Assembly (NCBI RefSeq): GCF_004000985.1
Contig: NZ_BIMH01000001.1
Span: forward strand, 124,001-188,000
Origin: Paenibacillus validus NBRC 15382
Lineage (GTDB): Bacteria > Bacillota > Bacilli > Paenibacillales > NBRC-103111
Reading direction: 5' to 3'
Length of the DNA: 64,000 nucleotides
Shown here: piece by piece, positions 43,941 to 52,343 of the stretch
How positions within the stretch are numbered: the first letter of the stretch is position 1
How the letters are laid out: each line of letters starts with the position of its first letter
The notes under the pieces: generated by a model
Databases searched by the model: none
What the model was told of the DNA's origin: nothing
Seen by the model: the letters and a program-made list of their open reading frames with translations, nothing else
Program-made: the position numbers and the translations under genes

Positions 43941-44252
43941 TTACTGTCCCCCTTTTTGCAAAGACTCCATGATTCGAAATATGCCTATGGTGTCGAACAA
44001 TTCGGTAATAACGTTATTCATACTTACGAATTCAACCGTACTTCCACGTTCGCTCGCATCATAGATCATGGATAGAAACGCACCGATCCCCGTAGAATCA
44101 ATAAAATCCAAACCGGCCAAATCAACTATGATCTTCGTTACGTTATCGGGAATGCCGAGTTCAAAGTCGTCAATGGTCGAATAATCCATGAGACCGATGA
44201 TTTCTACGCGCAACGTAGATCCTTGTATGTGCTGCTTCATTTCCAATCTCAC
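43941..44252 (-). CDS. STAS-domain anti-sigma-factor antagonist (proximal)
   Basis: 103 residues. GTG at 44252 is chosen because AGGAGG lies 7 nt upstream; the ATG at 44258 abuts the RBS. The STAS fold carries the phospho-site LDFIDSTGIGAFLSM. It lies between the sensor and phosphatase genes, the usual arrangement of an RsbV-like protein. It should be phosphorylated by the SpoIIAB-like ATPase at 48.7-49.6 kb and dephosphorylated by the adjacent PP2C enzyme. Confidence 0.9.
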   Translation of the reverse strand: MRLEMKQHIQGSTLRVEIIGLMDYSTIDDFELGIPDNVTKIIVDLAGLDFIDSTGIGAFLSMIYDASERGSTVEFVSMNNVITELFDTIGIFRIMESLQKGGQ

Positions 44253-44303
44253 GATCATTCCTCCTAGCTGTTCGTTTGGTAAGCCGCCCATCGCCGGAAT
44301 TAT

Positions 44304-45893
44304 TTATTGAAGCTTAAACTTTGCAAGATCATCCAGAAGGGAATGGGAAAGATCGGACAGTTCACTGGATTGTTCATGCAAAGCTTTGAACAGATCGGAA
44401 AGGGCAATCGTAATCTCGGTTGTATTGTTTGTCCGGTGATTAGCCAATTGTCGCATTTCATCCAGTTTGTCCATAATGACTTTGGCGCCCGGATCGTCTA
44501 ACTGCTGAACCAGATGCTTCTCGAGCTGATCCAAAAAGTAATAAATTTCTTCAACGGTATCCCTGGATTCGGCGGTCGCTTCCATGGACATCGTGAACGC
44601 TTTTTCGAGAGACTCGTTTGCATCCGTTTCTAAGAGAACGGACAGCTTTTGTGCTTGCGTCGCTTTCTCGCGAGTATCGGTCAACAACTGGTGTAACGTG
44701 TCGACCATCGTATTGGTTGAGTCGGATAGCTCGCCGAGTTCTCCCCCGTCCAGAATTTGACTTTTCGCCGTCAAATCTCCCGCTTCGAGCTGTTTGATTT
44801 GAATGATGATCTTTTGAATGTTACGGTAAATGCTATTAAAGAAGTTGGCAGTAAGTATAAAGAGCGCTACGAGAGAAAGTAAGCCGAAAATAATCAAAAT
44901 GAGGGATTGGCGATACAAAGGCGCGCTCATTGTTTCGTAATCGAGCGAAATATAAATCACTCGGCCCTCATCAAACGGGATAAACATTTTATACAATTTT
45001 TCGCCATTGAACTTTTGCACATAAGATACCCGTTGAGCGCTCTTGTCCATCTGCACGAGAATCTGCTCGTCTTCCTGAGTCTGATCGTTATAGGTTCCAT
45101 AGACAATCTTTTTCAAAGGAGGGTACATTTTCTCAGCCAGGCTCGGGTCCTCAAATACGCGCGGGTCCAGCACCGCAATTTCCTTCGCATATTTGTTCTC
45201 GCTCAACACCTTCTTAATCCACGAATCCGGGCCGACCTCTTGCGTGAATTGATACACTTCATTCGCTTCAATATACGGATTGATCACATAATCCGTCCCC
45301 GGCTGGTGGTAATAAGCATACTTGAAAAATCTCGGTTTATCGTCATGCGAGCCGGATTGAGCGATATAAAGATTAATGATATTCTGGTTCACATAACTGA
45401 CGATACCGTTGCCTTCCGGCTTTTTCCCTTGCAGCAAATGGTCTAAGGCCAGAAAGGCTTCCTGCATGATGCTTTTGAAACTAAACCCGATCTCCTTCGG
45501 GTCCGAGGATTTAACCCCTACGATGTCATCCCCTTTTCTTGCAAAAAGGGTAATCCCGGCAATTTGAAACTGATCGCGCAAGCGGATCAGATCCTGATCG
45601 GTAATATGATCAAGGGACTTTCCTTGCAAGTGATCGGCAATCCGCGCGGAAATGGATTCTAATTTATAGTCGATTTGTTGTTCGATCGATTTGGAGGCAA
45701 GATCCGTTTCTTTGATGCCGTGCTCTATGCTGTTGCCAATCATCAAAGCCTCATTCATGACATTTTCATTGATCTGTTCACGCAGAATAAAGTATTGAAA
45801 CGTACCGGAGATCAACGCAATGGTTATCATCATAATGAGCATCTTGCGAATGAACTGCCAGCGCAAGGTTTGGCTTGCCGTTGATTTACTCAT
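44304..45893 (-). CDS. HAMP-domain membrane sensor without kinase
   Basis: 529 residues from ATG at 45893 (AAGGAGGAG upstream). Two transmembrane helices (about 18-40 and 330-352) flank a ~290-residue extracellular sensor region. HAMP follows (about 355-405, LEAGDLTAKSQILDGGELGEL), then a ~140-residue coiled-coil tail with no histidine kinase, MCP signalling tip or GGDEF domain. It probably drives the PP2C phosphatase encoded two genes downstream, as separate sensor and RsbU parts. Confidence 0.85.
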   Translation of the reverse strand: MSKSTASQTLRWQFIRKMLIMMITIALISGTFQYFILREQINENVMNEALMIGNSIEHGIKETDLASKSIEQQIDYKLESISARIADHLQGKSLDHITDQDLIRLRDQFQIAGITLFARKGDDIVGVKSSDPKEIGFSFKSIMQEAFLALDHLLQGKKPEGNGIVSYVNQNIINLYIAQSGSHDDKPRFFKYAYYHQPGTDYVINPYIEANEVYQFTQEVGPDSWIKKVLSENKYAKEIAVLDPRVFEDPSLAEKMYPPLKKIVYGTYNDQTQEDEQILVQMDKSAQRVSYVQKFNGEKLYKMFIPFDEGRVIYISLDYETMSAPLYRQSLILIIFGLLSLVALFILTANFFNSIYRNIQKIIIQIKQLEAGDLTAKSQILDGGELGELSDSTNTMVDTLHQLLTDTREKATQAQKLSVLLETDANESLEKAFTMSMEATAESRDTVEEIYYFLDQLEKHLVQQLDDPGAKVIMDKLDEMRQLANHRTNNTTEITIALSDLFKALHEQSSELSDLSHSLLDDLAKFKLQ

Positions 45894-45912
45894 GGGTAGC
45901 ACTCCTCCTTCG

Positions 45913-47355
45913 CTATTGCTTAGCAACCATCGTTCTCAGCGTAATTTTGTCGACTTTGCCTTGGGCTACGGGAATTTCCGCAATAGCTACAATCCGGTCG
46001 GGAACTTTATAGCCTGCAATTTTTGCACGGCAGAACGCATATAAATCATCGGTGCGCAGATCATCCTGAGGAACGACAAAGGCTACGATTTGCTCGCCGA
46101 ATACAGGATGCGGAGCCCCGATCACAACAGCCTGCTTCACGCCTGCATGCTGAGACAGCACTTTCTCTACCTCGCCCGGGATGACCTGCTGCCCGCCCTT
46201 CTTAATCAACTCCTTCTTGCGTCCGATGAACTCGAGCTTGTTCTTCTCATTCAAGCGTACAAGATCGCCGGTGTAAAACCATCCTTCCTCATCAAAACAT
46301 TGTTCGGTTAGCTGCGGATTTTGATAATAGCCGCTAAACGCAGCGGGCGATTTCAGGAGCAATTCGTCTTCCTTGACTTTATACTGCACGCCGTCATAAA
46401 CCGTAAACTCCAATTGTTGACGAAGATCGCACAGCATCGCGCCTCCAAGCTCCGAGCTGCCATACTGTCCGACAAACTTGCATTGCTGCATCAGTTCAAA
46501 TTGCTTCACGTAATCTTCCGTCATCATTTCGCCGGTCAAGCCGACGAACTCGATCTTCTTAAATACGTCCGGGTTCAAGGATTGGCCGAATGTATAAATC
46601 GCTTTAAAAATGGACGGCGTACTCACAACCTTGTTGCAGGCCGTCTCCTGCATCAGTGTAATCATACGGGGCAGTTCGAAGTTATCCGGAAATACGATGC
46701 GCACGCCCGAGCGAATACCGGTCAGTAAGGAAGCAATGCCAAACACCGAGTTGGGAGGCGCGTTCAAAAACACGACATCCGTCGGTTTCAATTCGTTAAA
46801 ATCCTTCAGCAATTGAAACGAGAAATCAAACGCATGAATGCCGACAACCATCCCTTTGGGCGTCCCTGTGCTTCCCGAAGAGCAGCATATAAAGTCGATT
46901 TTGTCTTGCTCAAGTGCTCTCTCTGCACCCGCTATAGCTTTAGATTTCCATTCCTTGCAGTCGTCCGACGTATACAGCAAAGTTTCCTTCCCGGATCCAA
47001 TCGCCCAAGCCTCCATGACCTCTGCAAAAGGAAAGCCATTGTGCGTGTTGATGGAAAATACGACATGAGGATCAAGAAATTGAAGAACGGCAGACAAATC
47101 CTCCTTGCGAAATTGCCAGCTTAACGGGATAATCGTACCGCCCAGTTCATTGATGGCAAGGACAAGAGCTGCATAAGAAGGGATAGCCGGGACCAGCAGT
47201 CCTACTTTTTTACCCTTTAATTCCAGCGGACGCAATAACGAGATATACCGGTCCATCTCGACCTGGATATCCCGGCTCGTATAATGGCCGGAGAATGTCG
47301 TTAATACGACCTTGTCCGCATCCGGATAGTGAAAAACCTTCTGAGCTAATGTCAT
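45913..47355 (-). CDS. AMP-forming acyl/aryl-acid ligase (ANL superfamily)
   Basis: 480 residues from ATG at 47355 with GGAGGCG upstream. The adenylation motifs are present: P-loop CSSGSTGTPKG (about 158-168), YGSSELGG, YTGDLVRLNEKNKLEFIGR, and the C-terminal catalytic Lys in AQGKVDKITLR. It should activate a carboxylic acid as acyl-AMP and load it on the carrier protein encoded by the overlapping upstream gene (4-nt overlap). The substrate is unknown. Confidence 0.92.
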   Translation of the reverse strand: MTLAQKVFHYPDADKVVLTTFSGHYTSRDIQVEMDRYISLLRPLELKGKKVGLLVPAIPSYAALVLAINELGGTIIPLSWQFRKEDLSAVLQFLDPHVVFSINTHNGFPFAEVMEAWAIGSGKETLLYTSDDCKEWKSKAIAGAERALEQDKIDFICCSSGSTGTPKGMVVGIHAFDFSFQLLKDFNELKPTDVVFLNAPPNSVFGIASLLTGIRSGVRIVFPDNFELPRMITLMQETACNKVVSTPSIFKAIYTFGQSLNPDVFKKIEFVGLTGEMMTEDYVKQFELMQQCKFVGQYGSSELGGAMLCDLRQQLEFTVYDGVQYKVKEDELLLKSPAAFSGYYQNPQLTEQCFDEEGWFYTGDLVRLNEKNKLEFIGRKKELIKKGGQQVIPGEVEKVLSQHAGVKQAVVIGAPHPVFGEQIVAFVVPQDDLRTDDLYAFCRAKIAGYKVPDRIVAIAEIPVAQGKVDKITLRTMVAKQ

Positions 47356-47594
47356 GATTGTACGCCTCCTCTTGTCATTGCGTGGTATACGCCGCCGACA
47401 GTCGTAATATCTGCCGAACCGATCCATTGCTCCAAGCCGATTGCAAATCTTTGCGATAATTGAATGTATACATTGACCATCTGGAGAGAGTCGATTCCCA
47501 GATCATCGCGAAAGGATGAGCTTTCGTTGATCTTCTCGTGCGGAACGTGCGTCAGCTCGGAGAGCAGCTGGCAAAATTGCTTGAAGTCCATCAT
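47352..47594 (-). CDS. acyl carrier protein
   Basis: 80 residues with the phosphopantetheine attachment motif DDLGIDSLQMV (Ser at about 35). TAGGAGG precedes the ATG. It is not the housekeeping AcpP by context: it overlaps the AMP-ligase gene and follows an alpha/beta hydrolase by 1 nt. It likely carries an acyl or aryl group between ligase and hydrolase. Confidence 0.92.
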   Translation of the reverse strand: MMDFKQFCQLLSELTHVPHEKINESSSFRDDLGIDSLQMVNVYIQLSQRFAIGLEQWIGSADITTVGGVYHAMTRGGVQS

Positions 47595-47595
47595 G

Positions 47596-48642
47596 TTAAC
47601 CTCCTAAAGACCACTCGGCCGAAATCTTCCTAATCTCGCGTAATTTAAAGTTGCAGCAGTGGCCTTCATTTTCATATTCGATAAGTTGTTTTCCCCCCGG
47701 CAGCTTCTGGTACAGCTCGTAAATATCTGTATCCTTGACCATCACGTCCTTATTTCCATGAAACAGGAAAATCGGGCTGAAATTATCGAAGTTATCCAGC
47801 TTCGGCAGCAGGCTTTGTGCGGAATCATCGAGGATATAAGCCATACGCTCCATGAAATAATCCGGCATCCTCACACCACTTGCACAAGCAGGACTTACCG
47901 AGATCGCTTTGCTCACTTTCGGATGAGCGCTTCCTTCGATGGCCCAAGCGCCGCCTGAGCTGGTTCCGAATAAAGCGAGAGGCAGTCCCGGGTATTGGTT
48001 CGATGCGTAGTCAATGACTTGATTCATAAACTTTTCCCAATGAAGACGGGTGGCCTTGAATGACGTGCGTACATAAGTTTCCCCCTGCCCTGGCCCGTCA
48101 AAGCTGATCGTAACGAAACCCAGCTTTGCGAAATCCGTCTCGTAGGTGAACAGTTCTTCTTTGGAGGAATCAATGGGATTGACGATGACCATGATGCCCT
48201 TCTTCCGTTCAGGCACACGGATTCTGCCGAAGCAATCGTTTCCGTCGACGTCGATGACGGCCTCCAGGATCTGATCCTCGGAAAGCCTATCCGCCCGTTG
48301 AAAGAGCTCCTTGCAGCGTGCAAACCACTTTCGCTTCTCATCCCCTGTGGGGTACAGCCACTGCAGCAGGTTATAGTACAAGCCGGCCATGCGGAAATGT
48401 TCCTCCGCTTCCTTCCTGTCCTGCTGAGCCTGAAGGAAGATCGCTTGCTTCGCAAAATCCTCCGCGCATTTCTGCAAAATCCCGTTCCAAGCTTCGGCGC
48501 TTGTTAACCGTCGTTGAAAGCCAGCGACGTCTTCTCTTCGAATGCCATGGGCAATCCAGCGGTCCCAAAAGCCTTCAAAAAGAAGGCAGGTCATCAATGT
48601 TTTTTGAATGGTGCCCTTTACAGTCGGGTCATCCGGTATCAT
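47596..48642 (-). CDS. alpha/beta hydrolase, possible acyltransferase/thioesterase
   Basis: 348 residues. A helical N-terminal part (about 1-130) precedes the alpha/beta fold. The nucleophile elbow is FGTSSGGAWA (Ser near 215), the Asp is probably in FHGNKDVMVKDTD and the His in NEGHCCN. The architecture resembles DUF1100/FrsA-like hydrolases. Being in one operon with an ACP and ligase, it may release or transfer the carrier-bound acyl group. Confidence 0.85.
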   Translation of the reverse strand: MIPDDPTVKGTIQKTLMTCLLFEGFWDRWIAHGIRREDVAGFQRRLTSAEAWNGILQKCAEDFAKQAIFLQAQQDRKEAEEHFRMAGLYYNLLQWLYPTGDEKRKWFARCKELFQRADRLSEDQILEAVIDVDGNDCFGRIRVPERKKGIMVIVNPIDSSKEELFTYETDFAKLGFVTISFDGPGQGETYVRTSFKATRLHWEKFMNQVIDYASNQYPGLPLALFGTSSGGAWAIEGSAHPKVSKAISVSPACASGVRMPDYFMERMAYILDDSAQSLLPKLDNFDNFSPIFLFHGNKDVMVKDTDIYELYQKLPGGKQLIEYENEGHCCNFKLREIRKISAEWSLGG

Positions 48643-48658
48643 AGCTTCGTACTCTCCC

Positions 48659-49591
48659 TTAACGATTAAATATGAGGATCAGGGAGGACCCTTCACCGGG
48701 AATCGTGGAAAGCAGCACCCGTTCCGTCATTTTCATCATGAGCGTGAATCCTTGGCCGAGTGATTTTTTTGTCGAATAACCCGCCATGAGCGCAGCATTC
48801 GGAAGATGCTTTAACGGAAAGCCCGGCCCTTGATCTTCCACGAGGAGATGGATGGCAGCGTCGGTTATAAACATGGTCATCTTTCCTTCGCGAGCATGCT
48901 TGAGAATATTCGTAATCGCCTCAGAAATAACAAGGAGATGGCTCATGATCGCGGTCTGCGGGATCCCAATACCGATCAGACTTTGTTTGGCGAGCTCCCT
49001 GGCTTTCGGAATGTCCGATCGTTCGATAACCGGGGCTGTGCACAATAGCTTGCCTGCCTTGTATGGCTCCACCTCATGTTTGCGGATCAGCAGAAACTTT
49101 CGCTGCGTGATGGCATACATCACGTCGCGGTACACCTGCCATACTTCATCCTCTTCGGGATGGCCGACCGGCTCGATTGTAGGAGCGGAAGGGATATATT
49201 GGGTTAGATCTTGTTTAATTTCTTCATAAGTCTTCAAGAAGCAGCGATGATGCCGATCCGAAAGATGCATTTCCTTTATTTTCAGATAAACATCCTCCTG
49301 CTTCTCCACCATTTCCACCAAACGAGCAGCCAGTGATAATAAATACCGGCCCTCATCGTTCTTAGGTTGAGGTTCGTTCTCCGCTGCAGTGAAGGACAGG
49401 TAGATCAGAAATCCCGATTCCCCTTTACCCCTATTCAGATGTTGACTCATACGATTGGCAATCCATCCAATCAAGGCGCGCCGTTGATGATCATGGATAT
49501 TATCGCCTGATAAGGGGGAAGGTAGAGGGGCCCGCGCATTTAGAGCTCCTGCATGAAAATTCCCAAAAAATTTAGGAAATATGGATTTCAC
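48659..49591 (-). CDS. SpoIIAB/RsbW-like ATP-binding serine-kinase-type protein
   Basis: 310 residues from GTG at 49591 (AAGGGGGA upstream). The first ~185 residues match nothing I recognise. The C-terminal ~120 form a GHKL/HATPase domain with the N-box SEAITNILKHA, G1 VEDQGPGFPL and the G2 region STKKSLGQGFTLMMK. This is the anti-sigma-factor/serine-kinase type that phosphorylates STAS proteins. No sigma factor gene is in the operon, so its output partner is unknown. Confidence 0.88.
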   Translation of the reverse strand: MKSIFPKFFGNFHAGALNARAPLPSPLSGDNIHDHQRRALIGWIANRMSQHLNRGKGESGFLIYLSFTAAENEPQPKNDEGRYLLSLAARLVEMVEKQEDVYLKIKEMHLSDRHHRCFLKTYEEIKQDLTQYIPSAPTIEPVGHPEEDEVWQVYRDVMYAITQRKFLLIRKHEVEPYKAGKLLCTAPVIERSDIPKARELAKQSLIGIGIPQTAIMSHLLVISEAITNILKHAREGKMTMFITDAAIHLLVEDQGPGFPLKHLPNAALMAGYSTKKSLGQGFTLMMKMTERVLLSTIPGEGSSLILIFNR

Positions 49592-49608
49592 AATCGACAC
49601 TTCCCCCT

Positions 49609-50328
49609 TTACAAAATCCCGAGCGGAGGCATAACCGTCATTTCATCAACGACCGAACCTTCTGGTTGACATAAGAGATACACCAAATGCTTGGCTAACG
49701 ATTGAACGGGAATCATGTCGGATGCATCCGGCTTCAGTTCCATCCGGTCCCAGAATGGAGTCGCTACCGCGCCGGGCAATACGGCCGTTACCTGTATGCC
49801 TTTATTCCTCAATTCCGCTTGCAATACTCTCGTTAATCCCAGTACCCCGAATTTCGAAGCGGAGTAACCGCCGCAGCCGGGCAGTGCCGTCGTGCCGGCG
49901 ACAGATACGACGTTAATCATTTTACCGGCACGGTTTTCAACCATATGCCTTCCGAAATATTGGCAGGCGAGGAACGTACCTTTCAAATTAACGGCGATCA
50001 TTCGATCGAAATCGTCACTGGACATCGTCAACACCGATTCGAACACCCCTGTGCCCGCACTGTTGATGAGTGCATCAATGGTGCCGAACCGCGATATCGC
50101 CTCTTCGGCAAATCGGCTAACGCTTTCTTCATTCGTTACGTCCAAAGGTACGGCTAGCGTATTCGCATTCATCTGAGAGGCTGCCTGCTTTAATTCGGCT
50201 TCATGTCTTGCTCCCAGCACAAGATTCGCTCCCAATTGACTGAGCAATAATGCCGTTTCTTTGCCGATCCCGCGGGACGCCCCGGTAATTGCAACGGTTT
50301 TTCCTTGGAGCTGCAGAAAGTCAATCAT
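49609..50328 (-). CDS. short-chain dehydrogenase/reductase, possible sepiapterin-reductase role
   Basis: 239 residues. Cofactor loop TGASRGIG, NSAGTG, and the catalytic Ser/Tyr/Lys in SVAGTT and YSASK. A ketoreductase step on 6-pyruvoyltetrahydropterin would complete a tetrahydrobiopterin-like pathway (GTP cyclohydrolase I, PTPS, sepiapterin reductase). The gene directly follows those two. The sequence alone does not prove the substrate; the alternative is a ketoacyl-ACP reductase for the adjacent ACP. Confidence 0.85.
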   Translation of the reverse strand: MIDFLQLQGKTVAITGASRGIGKETALLLSQLGANLVLGARHEAELKQAASQMNANTLAVPLDVTNEESVSRFAEEAISRFGTIDALINSAGTGVFESVLTMSSDDFDRMIAVNLKGTFLACQYFGRHMVENRAGKMINVVSVAGTTALPGCGGYSASKFGVLGLTRVLQAELRNKGIQVTAVLPGAVATPFWDRMELKPDASDMIPVQSLAKHLVYLLCQPEGSVVDEMTVMPPLGIL

Positions 50329-50329
50329 C

Positions 50330-51145
50330 TCATTCACCCGGTCCGCAATACTCGAAATAATTTTTTTCCGTTTCCCACAGTCCGACTTTTCGGAGCTTGG
50401 GAAGATGCGGTCGCAGCATGTTGTAGATCACGAGCGCTACGACCTCGGATGTCGGATTCAACTCTTTAAATTCAGCCGTATCCAGGTTCAGATGCTTATG
50501 ATCCAGCTTATCGAGCACTTCTCTTTCCACAATGGCATCCAAATCCGCCAAATTCATGATCATGCCCGTTACCGGATCCGGCTCGCCTTCGACGGTGACA
50601 TCAAGGTAATAATTATGTCCGTGCCCATGCGGATTGTTGCATTTGCCGAACAATTTCTTATTCTCCTCCGGCGACAAATGCACGCTATGTAATCGGTGCG
50701 CAGCGCAAAAGTGATATTTGCGTGTAAGTCGTATCAAGCATCCCGCCTCCTTTACCGAACTTAAATAGTGGTTTTCATGTAATTGAATCCGGTGCAATTC
50801 GCAATCTTGAAACCGCTGTTCCAGCGAATTCCAGATGTACTCAACTACATTTTCCGTAGTCGGTATGCGATGCTGAAAATAGGAATGTTCACGGTCCAAA
50901 AACTTCCCGTCGAGCTCCTCTTCCACAAATGAACTCACGATTTGTTTAATATCCGTTGTATTGACAACAATCCCGGATTTTTCATTCAATCGTCCCTTGA
51001 CCATCACTTCCAGCTTGTAATCATGCCCATGGCCGCTGGAGTTGCTGCAGCGCCCGAAGACCCGGAGGTTTTCCTCTTCGCTCCACTGGGGAACCCGATA
51101 AACGTGAGTTGCCGAAAAATCGATTCTTCTCGATAAATAAAGCAT
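50330..51145 (-). CDS. tandem 6-pyruvoyltetrahydropterin synthase/QueD-like protein
   Basis: 271 residues from ATG at 51145 (AAGGGGG upstream) containing two PTPS-type domains. Domain 1 (about 1-125) has FSATHVY, FGRCSNSSGHGHDY; domain 2 (about 135-265) has FCAAHRLH and FGKCNNPHGHGHNY. Both keep the zinc-binding His residues and the Cys. Usual PTPS/QueD proteins are ~120-150 residues with one domain. It should convert dihydroneopterin triphosphate, the FolE product, to 6-pyruvoyltetrahydropterin or a related pterin. Confidence 0.92.
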   Translation of the reverse strand: MLYLSRRIDFSATHVYRVPQWSEEENLRVFGRCSNSSGHGHDYKLEVMVKGRLNEKSGIVVNTTDIKQIVSSFVEEELDGKFLDREHSYFQHRIPTTENVVEYIWNSLEQRFQDCELHRIQLHENHYLSSVKEAGCLIRLTRKYHFCAAHRLHSVHLSPEENKKLFGKCNNPHGHGHNYYLDVTVEGEPDPVTGMIMNLADLDAIVEREVLDKLDHKHLNLDTAEFKELNPTSEVVALVIYNMLRPHLPKLRKVGLWETEKNYFEYCGPGE

Positions 51146-51161
51146 CGCCGTTTCCCCCTTC

Positions 51162-51746
51162 CTAGGCTCTGGATATGGAACGGTCAAACTCTTCACATAG
51201 CGAGACGTTGTCGGCAAATATCCCCTTCTTCACCGTTGTCACCGTAGACGTTCCCGGTTTTTTCACGCCCCGCGCGCACATGCATAAGTGAGTTCCCTCC
51301 ACGGTTACGATGACACCCTTCGGCTTCAGCACATTCAATACGGCACTCGCAACTTGCTGCGTCATGCGCTCTTGCACCTGCGGACGCTGCGAGACCAGCT
51401 CTACCAATCTGGCAAATTTGCTTAAGCCGACGATTCTCCCATCCGGAATATATCCGATGTGCGCCTTTCCATAGAACGGGATCAGATGATGCTCGCAGAA
51501 GGTGTAATAAGTCATATCCTTTACGGTGATGATCCCGTCGTACTCCTCTTCGAACGTTGTCGTCAGCGCCGATTCCGGATTCACCCCCACACCTGAGAAC
51601 ACTTCCCGGTACATTTTCGCGACTCGTTTCGGTGTATCCAGCAGACCTTCCCGGTCCGGATTTTCCCCTATTTGCTCGAGAATCGTTCGAATGCTGTCTT
51701 CAAGAGCATCTTTACTTGCCAAATTGGTATTTGATCGTATGGTCAT
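51162..51746 (-). CDS. folE: GTP cyclohydrolase I
   Basis: 194 residues, normal FolE length. Landmarks: DTPKRVAKMY, zinc ligands in TFCEHHLIPF and HLCMCARGV, and QERMTQQVA. It makes 7,8-dihydroneopterin triphosphate from GTP. AAGGAGGG precedes the ATG. It is the first gene behind the c-di-GMP riboswitch, not part of a folate operon here. That suggests a second, dedicated FolE supplying pterin for this system. Confidence 0.95.
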   Translation of the reverse strand: MTIRSNTNLASKDALEDSIRTILEQIGENPDREGLLDTPKRVAKMYREVFSGVGVNPESALTTTFEEEYDGIITVKDMTYYTFCEHHLIPFYGKAHIGYIPDGRIVGLSKFARLVELVSQRPQVQERMTQQVASAVLNVLKPKGVIVTVEGTHLCMCARGVKKPGTSTVTTVKKGIFADNVSLCEEFDRSISRA

Positions 51747-51770
51747 CTAGTATTTCCCTCCTTAGAAACA

Positions 51771-51801
51771 ACAAAAAATCCAGTCCGAATAGAACTGGAT
51801 T
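51771..51801 (-). terminator. riboswitch-linked terminator before folE
   Basis: On the minus strand AATCCAGT and ACTGGATT (51801-51794 and 51784-51777) form an 8-bp stem followed by a T-rich run (TTTTTTGTTGT). It lies 25 nt after the aptamer and just before the folE RBS, the expected position of an expression platform. I could not identify the competing antiterminator helix. Confidence 0.85.
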
Positions 51802-51825
51802 CGTATATACAGATCCGTCCCTAAT

Positions 51826-51905
51826 TCGGCGGCCCAGCCGTCATAGCGTTACCGCCTTAGACCCGAAGCTTTGCGTCCCCACCTTTCGATGAGTTTGCCA
51901 TTATC
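51826..51905 (-). ncRNA. c-di-GMP-I (GEMM-I) riboswitch
   Basis: Read on the minus strand, the aptamer shows the GEMM-I core in order: GGCAAA (51899-51894), a P2 hairpin with GAAA tetraloop CGAAAG (51888-51883), GGGACGCAAAGC (51879-51868), GGTCTAAG, then the P3 strand ATGACGGCTGGGCCGCC ending near 51828. These match the conserved nucleotides that hold cyclic di-GMP in class I aptamers. A TATAAT (51938-51933) lies upstream. It should make the whole 12-gene operon respond to c-di-GMP; on or off direction cannot be told by eye. Confidence 0.92.
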
Positions 51906-52093
51906 GTTAAGAATATAAGCCAAGTATAGTCTATTATACCTAGATAAGCAATGATTTCTTTATTGAAATCTTTGATATAACGACATTATTCGACGCTATA
52001 TGAGAATAAAGTCGAAAAATACGTGATATTATCGCGCATTTTTCGACATTTGATGCCAAAGCCGGATGAAGCCGCACAGGTTGCATAAACGAA

Positions 52094-52138
52094 GAGACGG
52101 GGCAAGACGGGCTGCATGCACCCGCCTTACTCCGTCTC
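52094..52138 (-). terminator. terminator behind the cstA operon
   Basis: GAGACGG (52094-52100) and CCGTCTC (52132-52138) close a longer imperfect stem, including CGGG/CCCG, just downstream of the ybdD-like gene. It insulates the cstA operon from the c-di-GMP riboswitch promoter. Confidence 0.7.
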
Positions 52139-52144
52139 TCCTTG

Positions 52145-52339
52145 TTAGCAGCAGCGATTGATCTTACCGCTTTCATAACGCTCGTGAAGTGACAGCATAT
52201 AGAACTCCTTCTCCGTCAAAGGGGTTTCATGCGGATGGCGCTCTTGCTGATGCTTCAAGTATTTCTCATAGTCCGGAATACTGAAAATGACCTTGATTGT
52301 CGCTTTGGCCTTGCTGGCAAAGCTCGTTATCGTTCTCAT
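52145..52339 (-). CDS. YbdD/YjiX-like (DUF466) small protein
   Basis: 64 residues from ATG at 52339. PDYEKYLKHQQERHP and PLTEKEFY match the family found behind cstA genes. Its start lies 5 nt beyond the cstA stop (cstA ends at 52344; the ATG overlaps that region), so it is coupled. In enterobacteria the CstA/BtsT partner protein is needed for peptide/pyruvate uptake activity. The C-terminus NRCC is unusual. Confidence 0.88.
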   Translation of the reverse strand: MRTITSFASKAKATIKVIFSIPDYEKYLKHQQERHPHETPLTEKEFYMLSLHERYESGKINRCC

Positions 52340-52343
52340 GGCA

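Noticed and set aside
51747-51945. Tetrahydrofolate riboswitch before folE
   Set aside because: folE leaders can carry THF riboswitches, but the conserved bases here match the c-di-GMP-I core and not the THF aptamer.
51940-52176. 78-codon minus-strand frame between the ybdD-like gene and the riboswitch
   Set aside because: It runs across a terminator hairpin and overlaps the ybdD-like gene; composition is not coding-like.
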